A stretch of 64,000 bases of DNA from assembly GCF_022968825.1 (NCBI RefSeq), contig NZ_JALHKS010000003.1:310001-374000 (forward strand), in the 5' to 3' direction. Below the pieces are notes generated by a model. It had not been told where the DNA came from and searched no databases. It saw only the letters and a program-made list of their open reading frames with translations. Below, in pieces: positions 45,797 to 55,250 of this stretch. Each line of letters starts with the position of its first letter. Position 1 is the first letter of the stretch. The position numbers and the translations under genes were made by a program. The stretch is from Chryseobacterium salipaludis. GTDB taxonomy: Bacteria > Bacteroidota > Bacteroidia > Flavobacteriales > Weeksellaceae.

Positions 45797-46597
45797 ATGA
45801 CAATGGAACTGACACTTTATCAGATTGACGCCTTTACCGATACTGTTTTTAAAGGCAATCCGGCCGCCGTTTGTCCGCTCACTGAATGGCTTCCCGCGGA
45901 ACTCATGCAGCAAATCGCCGCGGAAAACAACCTGGCGGAAACCGCTTTTTTTGTTAAAAAGGATCACAATTACGAACTCAGATGGTTCACACCGACAACC
46001 GAAGTTGACCTCTGTGGCCACGCGACGCTTTCGGCTGCTTTTGTCCTCTTTCATCTTGAAGGACACAGCGGAAACATTATAGAATTTCATTCGCCCCGAA
46101 GCGGACGCCTGACCGTGCAGCAGCATCCCGACGGATTTTTAGCTTTAAATTTTCCGGCCGATACTTTGTCGCCGCTTTCGCTGACCGAAATTCTGGCAAA
46201 ATGTGTCGGCACCATGCCAGCCGAAGCATACCAGGGCGCGGCAGATTATCTGCTGGTTTTTGATAATGAAGAACAGGTCAGAAACTTCACACCGGATATT
46301 GCGCACATCTCGAAAATTCCGGCGCGGGGAATTATCTGCACGGCACCCGGTAGCGAGGTAGATTTTGTATCGCGCTTTTTTGGGCCGCGTGTGGGCGTGG
46401 ACGAAGATCCCGTGACCGGCTCGGCGCATACCACGCTGATTCCGTACTGGTCTGAACGGTTGCAGAAAGATGAAGTTACCGCGAAACAAGTTTCCCGGCG
46501 CGGCGGATTTCTTAAATGCAAAAACCTCGGCGACCGCGTGGAGATCAGCGGAAAGGCCGTCCTGTATTTAAAAGGCAGCATAACTGTTTCTGGTTAA
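45797..46597 (+). CDS. PhzF-family isomerase-like protein
   Basis: This 266-residue protein has the diaminopimelate epimerase-like fold of the PhzF family. The catalytic glutamate is in NLAETAFF (E48), with VDLCGHAT and DEDPVTGSAH as substrate-binding segments. Most members outside phenazine clusters have unknown substrates, and no phenazine genes are present. It starts 5 bp after the BCCT gene. Confidence 0.9.
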   Translation: MTMELTLYQIDAFTDTVFKGNPAAVCPLTEWLPAELMQQIAAENNLAETAFFVKKDHNYELRWFTPTTEVDLCGHATLSAAFVLFHLEGHSGNIIEFHSPRSGRLTVQQHPDGFLALNFPADTLSPLSLTEILAKCVGTMPAEAYQGAADYLLVFDNEEQVRNFTPDIAHISKIPARGIICTAPGSEVDFVSRFFGPRVGVDEDPVTGSAHTTLIPYWSERLQKDEVTAKQVSRRGGFLKCKNLGDRVEISGKAVLYLKGSITVSG

Positions 46598-46723
46598 TAC
46601 AGGCATTAACGCTGCAGGAGAAGGAATTTCTTTTCAGAACAATAACAGCGGCGCAGGGTTTTCAATTAAATGTCGTTTTTTTGCACAAAATTTAATGCAG
46701 CCCCTCGCTGCCCTCATTAACAC

Positions 46724-48247
46724 ATGCATGCCGTTACCCGCCTCTTCAACTTTAATCAGAAAATAAATTACCAAAAGGAAATCCTTGCCGGCCTCACCGT
46801 GGCGATGACGATGATTCCCGAGTCGCTGTCTTTTGCCATCCTGGCCGGACTGTCGCCGCTCACGGGACTGTACGCTGCCTTTCTGATGGGCCTGGTCACC
46901 GCGGTTCTGGGTGGCCGCCCGGGTATGGTTTCCGGTGGTGCCGGCGCGACCGTCGTAGTCCTGATTGCGTTGGCCGCAACACATGGCGTGGAATATCTTT
47001 TTGCCGCCGTGTTGCTTGCGGGAACACTGCAGCTGGCCGTAGGCGTCTTTAAGCTGGGAAAATTTGTACGCCTGATTCCACAACCGGTCATGTATGGGTT
47101 TCTGAACGGGCTGGCCGTCATCATCTTTATGGCGCAGCTCGCTCAGTTTAAAGCCAGCGGTACCGACGGCTGGCTGGAAGGTGCTGCCCTATATATCATG
47201 GGCGGGCTGACCTTGCTGACCATTGGCCTGGTTTGGTTCGTTCCAAAAATAACGAAAGCTGTACCGGCCTCACTTGTCGCGATTGCAGTGGTGTTCGCCC
47301 TGGTCTTTTTCCTGGACATTCCGACCAAAAAAGTGGTGGATATTGCTTCCGTCAGCGGCAGTTTTCCTTCCTTTCATCTTCCAGTGGTACCCGCCACGTG
47401 GGAAACGCTTACCATTATCTTCCCTTATGCACTCGTCATGGCCGGCGTTGGTTTGATTGAAAGCCTGCTGACTCTGAATATGGTGGATGAGATGACAGGC
47501 TCGCGCGGAAATGCCAACCGCGAGGCGGCAGCTCAGGGGGTGGCCAATATGGTGAACGGTGTGTTCGCCGGTATGGGAGGCTGCGCGATGGTGGCCCAAA
47601 CCTTAGTCAACATCAATGCCGGGGCGCGGGCACGGCTGTCTGCCCTCATCGGAGCGCTCACCATCCTTTTTGTAATTCTGGTCGCGAGCCCGGTAATTGA
47701 ACAAATTCCCATGGCTGCACTGGTGGGTGTCATGATGATGGTCGCCATTGGCACTTTCCAGTGGGCGAGCCTTCGCATCATTAACAAGATGCCGAAACAC
47801 GATATCTTTGTGGGAGTTCTAGTGGCGGCAATCACGATCCTGCTGCATAATCTCGCGTTGGCAGTTCTGATTGGCGTCGTTATTTCCGCACTGGTTTTTG
47901 CCTGGGAAAGCGCCAAAAGAATCCGCGCGCGTAAGTTTACGGACGCACGCGGCATCAAACATTATGAAATGTATGGCCCTTTGTTTTTTGGTTCGGTAAG
48001 TCCTTTTATGGAAAAGTTTGATGTGGCGGGCGATCCGGCAGAGGTGGTCATTGATTTCCGCGAAAGCCGCGTAGCGGATATGTCGGCGATTGAGGCGCTT
48101 CATAAACTCACCGCCAGATATGAGGCAGCAGGCAAGAAAGTCCACCTGAAACACCTCAGCCCCGACTGCCGGCGTCTTCTGAAAAACGCCGACAGCGTTA
48201 TTGATGTGAATGTACTGGAGGATCCGGAATACAAAGTGATGTCCTGA
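46724..48247 (+). CDS. SulP-family anion transporter with STAS domain
   Basis: This 507-residue SLC26/SulP protein has an N-terminal core of about 11-14 membrane segments (PESLSFAILAGLSPLTGLYAAF region first) and a C-terminal STAS domain (about 400-507, with VVIDFRESRVADMSAIEAL). It should carry sulphate, bicarbonate or another anion; no carbonic anhydrase is adjacent to hint which. The start could be 46724 or a nearby ATG. Confidence 0.92.
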   Translation: MHAVTRLFNFNQKINYQKEILAGLTVAMTMIPESLSFAILAGLSPLTGLYAAFLMGLVTAVLGGRPGMVSGGAGATVVVLIALAATHGVEYLFAAVLLAGTLQLAVGVFKLGKFVRLIPQPVMYGFLNGLAVIIFMAQLAQFKASGTDGWLEGAALYIMGGLTLLTIGLVWFVPKITKAVPASLVAIAVVFALVFFLDIPTKKVVDIASVSGSFPSFHLPVVPATWETLTIIFPYALVMAGVGLIESLLTLNMVDEMTGSRGNANREAAAQGVANMVNGVFAGMGGCAMVAQTLVNINAGARARLSALIGALTILFVILVASPVIEQIPMAALVGVMMMVAIGTFQWASLRIINKMPKHDIFVGVLVAAITILLHNLALAVLIGVVISALVFAWESAKRIRARKFTDARGIKHYEMYGPLFFGSVSPFMEKFDVAGDPAEVVIDFRESRVADMSAIEALHKLTARYEAAGKKVHLKHLSPDCRRLLKNADSVIDVNVLEDPEYKVMS

Positions 48248-48315
48248 CTTATGCTGCTTGTGTCAAGGTAATCCTTCGCTGAGGTCCGGCGGTACATATT
48301 TTGGATCCTCAGGGT

Positions 48316-48855
48316 ATGTCAAAACGTTTACTTCTCCCCTTCTTTCAGCAAAGCAATGCGGTTTTAATCGCACAGCAGCTCCTTGGTAAAACATTGGTAC
48401 GCCGTTTTGAGGATGGCCGCGAACTGCGCGGACAAATCACCGAGACAGAAGCCTATTTTGGAACCGATGACCTCGCGAGCCACGCCAGCAAGGGCCGGAC
48501 GCCACGCACGGAGATTATGTTCGGCGATGGAGGTTATGTTTATGTGTATCTTATCTACGGCATGTATTGGCTGCTGAATATGGTCACCGGTACAGAGGGT
48601 GCGCCCGAAGCCGTGCTGATTCGTGGGCTTACTACCGTCAGTGGTCCGGGACGTCTCGGAAAACTGCTCGAATTGGATAAAAGTTTTTACGGCGAAGATC
48701 TCAGCACTTCAGAAAGACTGTGGCTGGAAGACAGTTCCCTGGCCGGAACGGTCACAGCTACACCGCGAATCGGCGTGGATTACGCCGGCGAAATCTGGAA
48801 GAACATGCCGTGGCGGTTTGTCTTAACGCCCGATCAAAATAATCATAGAAAATAA
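48316..48855 (+). CDS. Alkyladenine (3-methyladenine) DNA glycosylase
   Basis: This base-excision repair glycosylase of the AAG/MPG family removes alkylated purines. The 179 residues show ITETEAYFGTDDLASHASKGRTPR with the catalytic glutamate in TETEAY, MFGDGGYVYVYLIYGMYWLLN, and PEAVLIRGL. The ATG at 48316 is preferred to an in-frame TTG five codons earlier. Confidence 0.92.
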   Translation: MSKRLLLPFFQQSNAVLIAQQLLGKTLVRRFEDGRELRGQITETEAYFGTDDLASHASKGRTPRTEIMFGDGGYVYVYLIYGMYWLLNMVTGTEGAPEAVLIRGLTTVSGPGRLGKLLELDKSFYGEDLSTSERLWLEDSSLAGTVTATPRIGVDYAGEIWKNMPWRFVLTPDQNNHRK

Positions 48856-48911
48856 CTTCTGTTAACGCGATGTCCGTCAAGGGAGGTGAGGCCTTACAAT
48901 CCGGAAATAAA

Positions 48912-48919
48912 TATCTTTG
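48912..48919 (+). promoter_or_regulatory. -7 box TATCTTTG for the M49 peptidase
   Basis: This consensus TAnnTTTG box ends 14 bp before the ATG at 48934. Confidence 0.6.
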
Positions 48920-48933
48920 TATAAATCTCAGTT

Positions 48934-50973
48934 ATGAAACAAACCAAAATAACCTTGTTAGCGCTGGCGGCAGCTTTGCTGTTTTCCTGCACAGCTCAAC
49001 AAAATACAGCAGCATCAGGAAACAATCAGGAGCAGACCCGTCCGAATGAACAAAACAGCATCGACCGTTTTGCCGATGTCGAAGTCCTGCGGTACGATGT
49101 GCCCGGCTGGGACAATCTTACATTAAAGGAAAAGGAATATGTGTATTACCTGAGCCAAGCGGGATATGCCGGACGCGATATCAGCTGGGATCAGAATTAT
49201 AAGAACAACCTGAAGATCCGCCGGGCGCTGGAACATGTGTACGAAAATTACAAAGGAGACCGCAACAGTGCTGACTGGAAGAATTTTGAAACCTACCTGA
49301 AACGCATCTGGTTTTCCAACGGAATCCATCATCACTATTCCAATGACAAGATCCGGCCAGCTTTCACGCAATCGTATTTCGAGCAGCTTCTAAAACAAAC
49401 AAACACCAAACTGGAGGCTTCGGTAGTCGCTATATTATTTAATGACAAAGATGCCAAGAAAGTAAACTTAGATCTGAACAAAGGTTTACTGCGCGGTTCG
49501 GCAGTTAACTTCTACGGGGAAGGTGTTACCGCTGCGGAGGCAGAACAATTTTACGCCAACATGAAAAGCCCTGACCCGAACAGGCCGCTTTCCACAGGCC
49601 TGAATTCCAAACTGGTGAAAGAAAACGGCAAGCTGAAAGAAATGGTCTGGCGCAGCGGCGGCATGTATGGCGCTGCCCTCGATAAAATGATCTACTGGCT
49701 GGAAAAGGCCAAAACGGTCACTGAAAATCAAAAACAAGCGAACGCACTCGATCTGCTCATCAAATATTACCGCACCGGCGACCTAAAAACCTGGGACGAT
49801 TATAATATCGCCTGGGTGGAAGCCACCGAAGGAAACATTGATTATAACAACGGCTTTATCGAGGTGTACAGCGATCCGCTGGGACACAAAGGTTCTTATG
49901 AAAGCGTGGTGCAGATTAAGGATTTCGATATGTCTAAAAAGATGGAAGTGCTGTCCCGAGAAGCGCAGTGGTTTGAAGACAACTCGCCGCTGATGCCGCA
50001 ACACAAGAAGAAAAACGTGGTGGGCGTGAGCTATAAGACGGTGATCGTGGCTTCCGAGTCAGGAGATTCTTCACCAAGCACGCCGATTGGCGTCAACCTG
50101 CCGAATGCCGACTGGATCCGCGCAGAACACGGCTCAAAATCCATCTCACTGGGAAACATCATCGAGGCCTATAACAAAGCAGGCGGTTCCGGCCGGCTGA
50201 AAGAATTCGTGCACGATGAGGAGGAACTGCGACTGGCACAAAAGTACGGCGAGCTCGCCGGCAAACTGCACACAGCGCTGCACGAAGTGGTGGGCCACGC
50301 TTCCGGCCAGATCAATCCGGGTGTGGGAACACCAAAGGAAACTTTGAAGAGCTACGCCTCCACCATGGAGGAAGGCCGTGCCGACCTGGTAGGCCTGTAC
50401 TATTTATACGATCCGAAACTGCAGGAACTGGGCCTGGTTGACAACTGGAAAGAGGTTGGCATGGCGGCGTACGATAACTACATCCGCAATGGCCTGATGA
50501 TGCAGCTCGTCCGCCTGGAACCGGGCGCCGATATCGAGGAGTCGCACATGCGCAACCGCCAGTGGGTTAGTGCGTGGGTGTTCGAGAAAGGCAAAAAAGA
50601 CAACGTCATCGAGAAAGTGGTTCGCAACGAAAAAACGTATTATAACATTAATGATTACGCAAAACTGCACGAGCTGTTTGGCCAGTTACTGCGCGAAACC
50701 CAGCGGATCAAATCCGAAGGTGATTATAATGCGGCCAAAAACCTAGTGGAAAATTACGGCGTAAAAGTAGACCAGGCGATTCACCGGGAAGTGCTGGAGC
50801 GTAACTCGAAATACGATGAAGCGCCCTACCGCGGTTTCGTCAATCCGTATATCACCCCGGTGATGGGTGCCGATGGCAAAGCAACGGATTATGTCCTGAA
50901 GTATCCGAAAACCTTTGCCGAGCAGATGTTGTATTACGCCAAAGAGTACAGTTTCCTGCCCGATGACAACTAA
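48934..50973 (+). CDS. Dipeptidyl peptidase III-family (M49) lipoprotein
   Basis: This zinc metallopeptidase releases dipeptides from short peptides. The 679 residues start with a signal peptide and lipobox (FSC, Cys19), so unlike the cytosolic eukaryotic enzyme it is exported. The M49 motif HEVVGH (H450, E451, H455) and the second motif MEEGRAD (E479/E480) are intact. It is alone between its own promoter and terminator. Confidence 0.93.
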   Translation: MKQTKITLLALAAALLFSCTAQQNTAASGNNQEQTRPNEQNSIDRFADVEVLRYDVPGWDNLTLKEKEYVYYLSQAGYAGRDISWDQNYKNNLKIRRALEHVYENYKGDRNSADWKNFETYLKRIWFSNGIHHHYSNDKIRPAFTQSYFEQLLKQTNTKLEASVVAILFNDKDAKKVNLDLNKGLLRGSAVNFYGEGVTAAEAEQFYANMKSPDPNRPLSTGLNSKLVKENGKLKEMVWRSGGMYGAALDKMIYWLEKAKTVTENQKQANALDLLIKYYRTGDLKTWDDYNIAWVEATEGNIDYNNGFIEVYSDPLGHKGSYESVVQIKDFDMSKKMEVLSREAQWFEDNSPLMPQHKKKNVVGVSYKTVIVASESGDSSPSTPIGVNLPNADWIRAEHGSKSISLGNIIEAYNKAGGSGRLKEFVHDEEELRLAQKYGELAGKLHTALHEVVGHASGQINPGVGTPKETLKSYASTMEEGRADLVGLYYLYDPKLQELGLVDNWKEVGMAAYDNYIRNGLMMQLVRLEPGADIEESHMRNRQWVSAWVFEKGKKDNVIEKVVRNEKTYYNINDYAKLHELFGQLLRETQRIKSEGDYNAAKNLVENYGVKVDQAIHREVLERNSKYDEAPYRGFVNPYITPVMGADGKATDYVLKYPKTFAEQMLYYAKEYSFLPDDN

Positions 50974-50993
50974 AAATCATCTCAGTAAATGCC

Positions 50994-51026
50994 GAAAGTC
51001 AGTGCCTGCCACTGGCTTTCTTTTTG
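50994..51026 (+). terminator. Intrinsic terminator after the M49 peptidase
   Basis: An 11-bp stem (50994-51004 with 51010-51020, one wobble) with a 5-nt loop is followed by TTTTTG. Confidence 0.8.
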
Positions 51027-51275
51027 CTTTTGCGTTACTTACGATTGAAAGGAAACTGCACATGTAATTTTTGTTAGGGGAAGATTGTTTACTGCATCAC
51101 CTGAAAATGTGTAGAAATGTATCAGGCTGAACGCTTATGATTTTTCTGAAACGTAAGTAGAAAAAATCAGGCAAAAACAGGTTTTAATCTTTACTTAAAA
51201 CTACTTGTATTAAGTCATGATTATGATCTTAAAAAACGGTACTTTACAGGTTATTATTTTATACATCATATTTGA
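51027..51275. other. Intergenic region before two small lipoprotein genes
   Basis: This AT-rich stretch holds no gene. A near-consensus -7 element (CATATTTG) ends 2 bp before the ATG at 51276, probably too close to serve it. An imperfect 9-10-bp inverted repeat lies near 51138-51170. Confidence 0.4.
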
Positions 51276-52202
51276 ATGAAAATATTTTTTTATACCTTCT
51301 TTGCCTTCGCCGTTTGTGTCCCACTTCTTCCTTCCTGTCAATATGAAACAGCCAGTAAAAGTCTGCTCGCAAAAATACCGGCGACACCTGCGATCGATAC
51401 GTTACAAAGCAACATTCGCCCCGGCGAAAAACTGCAGCTGGGCACAATATATACGGATGACCTCGAATACATCAGTTTTTCAGATGATTATGATGACTCT
51501 TATATGCTCTTTAAAAAGGGCAAAGATTCAGTCTCGCTCATTTATAATGAAGAGCAGCCGACCTTCGTGCGTGGCGACCGTTTGCGCGTTCGGTGGAAGA
51601 TGGATAGTTTGCGCCCGGCCGGAGATCCTGAATTTCTGGACTTTGTTCCATTTGTTGTTTCTGCAAAAGTTGTTCAGCCGCTTCAGTTAAAAAATCATAA
51701 TACTAAAGTTTTGTGGCGGAATAAGGAAAGCGCGTATCATGACCTGGAGCTTAACCAAGATTACTTAAAAAACATCACTGATCCGGAAAAAGCGGCGCTC
51801 GGTTATGTTGCGACTTTTATTGGAAACGATTGCGACTGGGACGGCGACAGCACAGAGAATTTAAAATGCAAAATCATTTCAGCGGTTGGTCTCGGTTCTC
51901 AATGTTCCACGAAGCATCTGGAATTTCTACGGCATTGGTTTCGGGAAGATAACAATATTTTGAAAGAGCTGGAGAACTGCCCTACAGTTCCTATTACCGC
52001 GACCGTCCAGGAAAGCTTTGATGAGATCTATATGAAGGTAGAGGGCAAACGGATTATCGTTTCGTATAAAGCGAGCGGCGTGAATTTGCGCGAAGAGCAA
52101 GGCTGGAGCTGGTCTGAAGAACAAGTGTTTGATTTTAAAGAGGGACGGCTGGCACTGGTGAGTAAAAAGAAGTCGGATGTGAAAAAGGAAATGTTTAAGT
52201 AA
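51276..52202 (+). CDS. Lipoprotein of unknown function
   Basis: This 308-residue protein has a signal peptide and a lipobox-like LPSC (Cys21). The mature part is mixed alpha/beta with several tryptophans and three cysteines (NDCDWDGD, LKCKI, SQCSTKH). I do not recognise the family. A second small lipoprotein follows 26 bp downstream, so they may be co-transcribed. Confidence 0.75.
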   Translation: MKIFFYTFFAFAVCVPLLPSCQYETASKSLLAKIPATPAIDTLQSNIRPGEKLQLGTIYTDDLEYISFSDDYDDSYMLFKKGKDSVSLIYNEEQPTFVRGDRLRVRWKMDSLRPAGDPEFLDFVPFVVSAKVVQPLQLKNHNTKVLWRNKESAYHDLELNQDYLKNITDPEKAALGYVATFIGNDCDWDGDSTENLKCKIISAVGLGSQCSTKHLEFLRHWFREDNNILKELENCPTVPITATVQESFDEIYMKVEGKRIIVSYKASGVNLREEQGWSWSEEQVFDFKEGRLALVSKKKSDVKKEMFK

Positions 52203-52228
52203 AAGTTTCACGCCGAATCATTACAAAA

Positions 52229-52723
52229 ATGAAAAACTGGACAAATCTAATTTTAAAAACTCTGTGGTGCGCTGGCATGGCAGTCCTGATTTTTATCAAC
52301 AGTTGCACAAAGGAAAGTTCGGAGACTTATAAAGAGAATACGATCGTGTATGACGATTACCTTAAGAGCACTTCCTGGCAGATTGCGGGTGCTCGGTTAA
52401 TCGGATTGGCGGAAGTAAATAAAGAATATCTGTTACAACGCGAAAATAAAAATTCTTCTCCCTGGAATTTTACCGCGATCATTTTCGATGAAACAGAAAA
52501 ATTTAAGAGTTACAGCAGCTGGGAATGCAGATATGACTGTTTTATTTCCATAACTGATGTGTATGCATTTATTGCCAGAAATAAAATCAGGTTGTCCACC
52601 GGACGTATTGAACGAAATGGTTTGTGTGAAGTGCCAACTGAACTGTTTAAAGATAAATTAAGCAGCGAGTATGAAATCTTGCGCAAAAGCAAAGACAGCG
52701 TATTTCTTGTGAGCATTACGTAA
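52229..52723 (+). CDS. Small lipoprotein of unknown function
   Basis: This 164-residue protein has a signal segment with lipobox INSC (Cys26). The mature part contains WECRYDCF, so a disulphide is possible. No family recognised. It follows another lipoprotein gene in the same direction. Confidence 0.7.
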   Translation: MKNWTNLILKTLWCAGMAVLIFINSCTKESSETYKENTIVYDDYLKSTSWQIAGARLIGLAEVNKEYLLQRENKNSSPWNFTAIIFDETEKFKSYSSWECRYDCFISITDVYAFIARNKIRLSTGRIERNGLCEVPTELFKDKLSSEYEILRKSKDSVFLVSIT

Positions 52724-52990
52724 TTCAGTTGAGAATTCTGAAAACTGCACCGTATGCAACTGTAATTTTACAGCAGCGTACCGTATTTAAAGTTCCTATT
52801 TTGAATAATCCAAATGGCATCGAAACCTTCGGCCGAAATACGAAAAGAAAATTTGCACTTATTCAGATGGCACGTCAAACGAGGATGAAGCTGAAGAGTA
52901 GTACATTTAACACATATATCAGCGACCCTATAAAGCAGTAGGACCCGGCAAAAACCGGCAAAATCGGCATGAATATACCGGTATGCCCTT

Positions 52991-53056
52991 CCATGCATTA
53001 CCCATGCACTATCCATGCTTAGGATTGGGCTTTGGGTGGGCTTTGGGTGGGTTGGG
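52991..53056 (+). repeat. Six-unit array with 11-bp period
   Basis: The first three 11-bp units all begin CCATGC (52991, 53002, 53013). The next three, in the same phase, share a GGGCTTTG-type core (53024, 53035, 53046). The two halves differ in sequence but keep one period. Confidence 0.75.
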
Positions 53057-53094
53057 GATTTTGATGGATTTTTTTTGTGAATGTTGATTTATTG

Positions 53095-53127
53095 AAACCT
53101 TCAAGGTTTAAAAAACCTTGAAGGTTT
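53095..53127. repeat. 33-bp inverted repeat, each arm itself palindromic
   Basis: Perfect 15-bp arms (53095-53109 and 53113-53127) are separated by AAA. Each arm is AAACCTT-N-AAGGTTT, a palindrome on its own. Similar hairpins occur as dispersed elements in flavobacterial genomes; dispersion here is not tested. Confidence 0.8.
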
Positions 53128-53405
53128 GACGGTGTTATGTTACGGAAGATTTCACAAAAAGCAATATACAATGCCGCTGAATTTATGATGAATCGTTTAC
53201 ATAACAGCCATTACTCAAAATAATTTATCTTTCAATACTGTTTAGCGCTCGCTTCGCTCGCGCAGTTGCGATTTTAAAACATCTCGTAGAAATCCCGAAT
53301 CAACATATAAAATATAACCTAACCGGGTTCAATGATTGCTCACGGAAAAGTTAAAATAATTTCAGCCCGTCGGGCTTTGCAAGCGTTGTTCTTTTTGCAT
53401 GGAAG

Positions 53406-53744
53406 TCACTCTTCTAAAAAATCAAGGCGCAGGTAATCCCGCTTGATAAAATGCTTAAAGCCTGCCACATCAGATTCCAAACCGTAACCGCCCAACCAGT
53501 GCGAATAACGATTATATAGCAGCGCTTTCAGCGAAAACGGGATTCCATCTTCTTCGCTCCACAGCGGAAGAACATCATCAATATACTCCCGTACCATGGC
53601 GCTACTTTCATCACGCATCTCATCGCGCTGGACCCACATTCGTTCGTAGTCCCAAATGAGGCGTTCATTGTTTTCATTAGTATCGGGTTCTGTGTCGGGG
53701 CCTTTATAAAAGCGGGTGAAAGCAAAAAGAGGGTTTATCGGCAT
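53406..53744 (-). CDS. 112-residue protein of unknown function, end of defence operon
   Basis: This acidic, tryptophan-rich protein (YERMWVQRDEM, VLPLWSEEDGIPFSL, YSHWLGGYGLES) begins 30 bp after the mcrC stop, in the same direction. No family or motif is recognised. Position suggests it belongs to the defence transcript, perhaps as a cargo or accessory gene. Confidence 0.65.
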   Translation of the reverse strand: MPINPLFAFTRFYKGPDTEPDTNENNERLIWDYERMWVQRDEMRDESSAMVREYIDDVLPLWSEEDGIPFSLKALLYNRYSHWLGGYGLESDVAGFKHFIKRDYLRLDFLEE

Positions 53745-53774
53745 ATCGAAAGAAAATTAATGGTTATTGGTTAA

Positions 53775-55250
53775 TTAAATAACCGGTAGTGCAACTCCCA
53801 TTTTATAAACTTGATGGTAGGCTTTGATTGCAAAGGGAGAATCATCTTTATTATCATTTATTAATCTGTACATGCTGTCAAGGTTCAGAATTTCAAAATT
53901 ATCTGACATGGTGGGATAAATAATCAAACAAGCTATGTTCCGGTCATCGTGTAAATCCAGTCCTACTTCCTGCCGAACTTTCCTTAACCTTGCATAACCC
54001 GAAACCTGCCGGATGTCGTGATGAATGTGGCTGTGCTGGTAATGAAGTTTATATTTTGCATCGATGATCATCGAGTTTGCTCCGTCTTTCACCAGAAGAT
54101 CCAGGTAGTTGCCATAGGTGCCAAACTGATAGATGATTTTGTTCTGAGCGGATGGATTTGCTTTTAAAAGTTTATGATAGACAAACAATTCAAAAAGCAG
54201 GGGCATATCGATCCAGAAGGGCGGCGTTTTAACTTTGAGCTCAGCGGTATTCGATATGTTATAAGAATACTTTTTTAAAATATGGCTGCCAAGTTGAATC
54301 GCTTCCTTGTATTCCTGAAAGAACGGGTTATATTTTATATTTTTTAAATCTGTTTCTCTGACGTCATCAGACACGTGCTCGAAAGCGGGACGACAGTAAT
54401 TAATGATGTGCAGCAATTCCTCCTCGAATGTAGAATGCGTTTTATTCCCACTGTTCCGTTTAAAAAACACCTTGTCATTTCGCACATAATGTGTTGCGAA
54501 AGTTAACACCTTCTTTAAAAAGCGATTTTCTAACGTGTCTGAGCCAAATTCCTGATATCTACAAACAGTCCTGGTCATCCTGTTTCTGAGAACATTTTGC
54601 TTGATGTTCTGCCCTACTAGGATTTTACCTTTAACACGATTAGCCAGGTTTTGATCTACGGTGTAGTAGGATTTTTTCAGTCCTTTTCTAACAATAGACT
54701 TCAACAACTGTAAAAACTGGACGATCAAAAAAGGAGTCAACCGGTCGTCGCGCTGCTCAAGGATAATGGGCTCTGCTTCCCAATCAATCGTCAGTACAGC
54801 AGGAATGAAGGGAACCGTATAGGGATTTCCGGCCAATTCAAGCAACATGCGGAGATAATCTACCTCAGCCATAGCTTCCTCTGAGGCAGGTTCGTCGTAC
54901 GGGTTGTCATCTTCGCGCGTTTTCTGATGATCAAATTCATCTGTTTCAGTTTTTTTGACGAAAGAAGAAATGGCCGAGGTGTTCAGTTTAGGCTCTACCT
55001 GAACAAATTTTTCACCTTCAATTAACCAGTCAACACCTACATAATAATCCGCTCTCAACTCGCAAGTATGCTCTTTTAAGCTGAGATGAAAAGGATAAAT
55101 GTTTCGGCCATGCTCGGATTTAAAGGCTTTGATTTTATTTGCATCCAGTTTTGCGAAAAGGTCATCAGCAAACGCTAAATCATTTTCTGCACCGGCATGA
55201 TCTCCCCTGATAATGGTTTGGATTTTATGTTCTGAAAGCAGAATTTTCAT
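53775..55250 (-). CDS. mcrC: McrC-like nuclease subunit of a McrBC system
   Basis: McrC is the endonuclease partner of the McrB motor in type IV, modification-dependent restriction. The 491 residues begin with an N-terminal domain and end with a PD-(D/E)xK nuclease: a D in LDLLVKDG (about 380) and D-A-K in MIIDAKYKL (about 392-398). A fingertip-like region (RNRMTRTVCRYQEFGSDTLENRFL region) fits the family. The ATG overlaps the mcrB stop by 4 bp. Confidence 0.92.
   Translation of the reverse strand: MKILLSEHKIQTIIRGDHAGAENDLAFADDLFAKLDANKIKAFKSEHGRNIYPFHLSLKEHTCELRADYYVGVDWLIEGEKFVQVEPKLNTSAISSFVKKTETDEFDHQKTREDDNPYDEPASEEAMAEVDYLRMLLELAGNPYTVPFIPAVLTIDWEAEPIILEQRDDRLTPFLIVQFLQLLKSIVRKGLKKSYYTVDQNLANRVKGKILVGQNIKQNVLRNRMTRTVCRYQEFGSDTLENRFLKKVLTFATHYVRNDKVFFKRNSGNKTHSTFEEELLHIINYCRPAFEHVSDDVRETDLKNIKYNPFFQEYKEAIQLGSHILKKYSYNISNTAELKVKTPPFWIDMPLLFELFVYHKLLKANPSAQNKIIYQFGTYGNYLDLLVKDGANSMIIDAKYKLHYQHSHIHHDIRQVSGYARLRKVRQEVGLDLHDDRNIACLIIYPTMSDNFEILNLDSMYRLINDNKDDSPFAIKAYHQVYKMGVALPVI

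Larger units (their letters stand above)
52724..53405. other. Repeat-rich intergenic region left of the defence island
   Basis: This 682-bp stretch holds no convincing gene. It contains the 11-bp-period array (52991-53056), a T8 tract, a 33-bp palindromic repeat (53095-53127) and short GC-rich hairpin-like segments near 53245 and 53369. A 70-codon frame at 52729 has no normal start and weak protein character. Confidence 0.7.

Noticed and set aside
52729-52941. 70-codon frame read as a possible gene
   Set aside because: No normal start codon, no promoter box, low-quality protein sequence, and it lies in repeat-rich non-coding DNA.
53240-53265. CGCTCGCTTCGCTCGCG as a strong hairpin
   Set aside because: The arms are direct rather than inverted repeats for most of their length, so no stable stem can be drawn.
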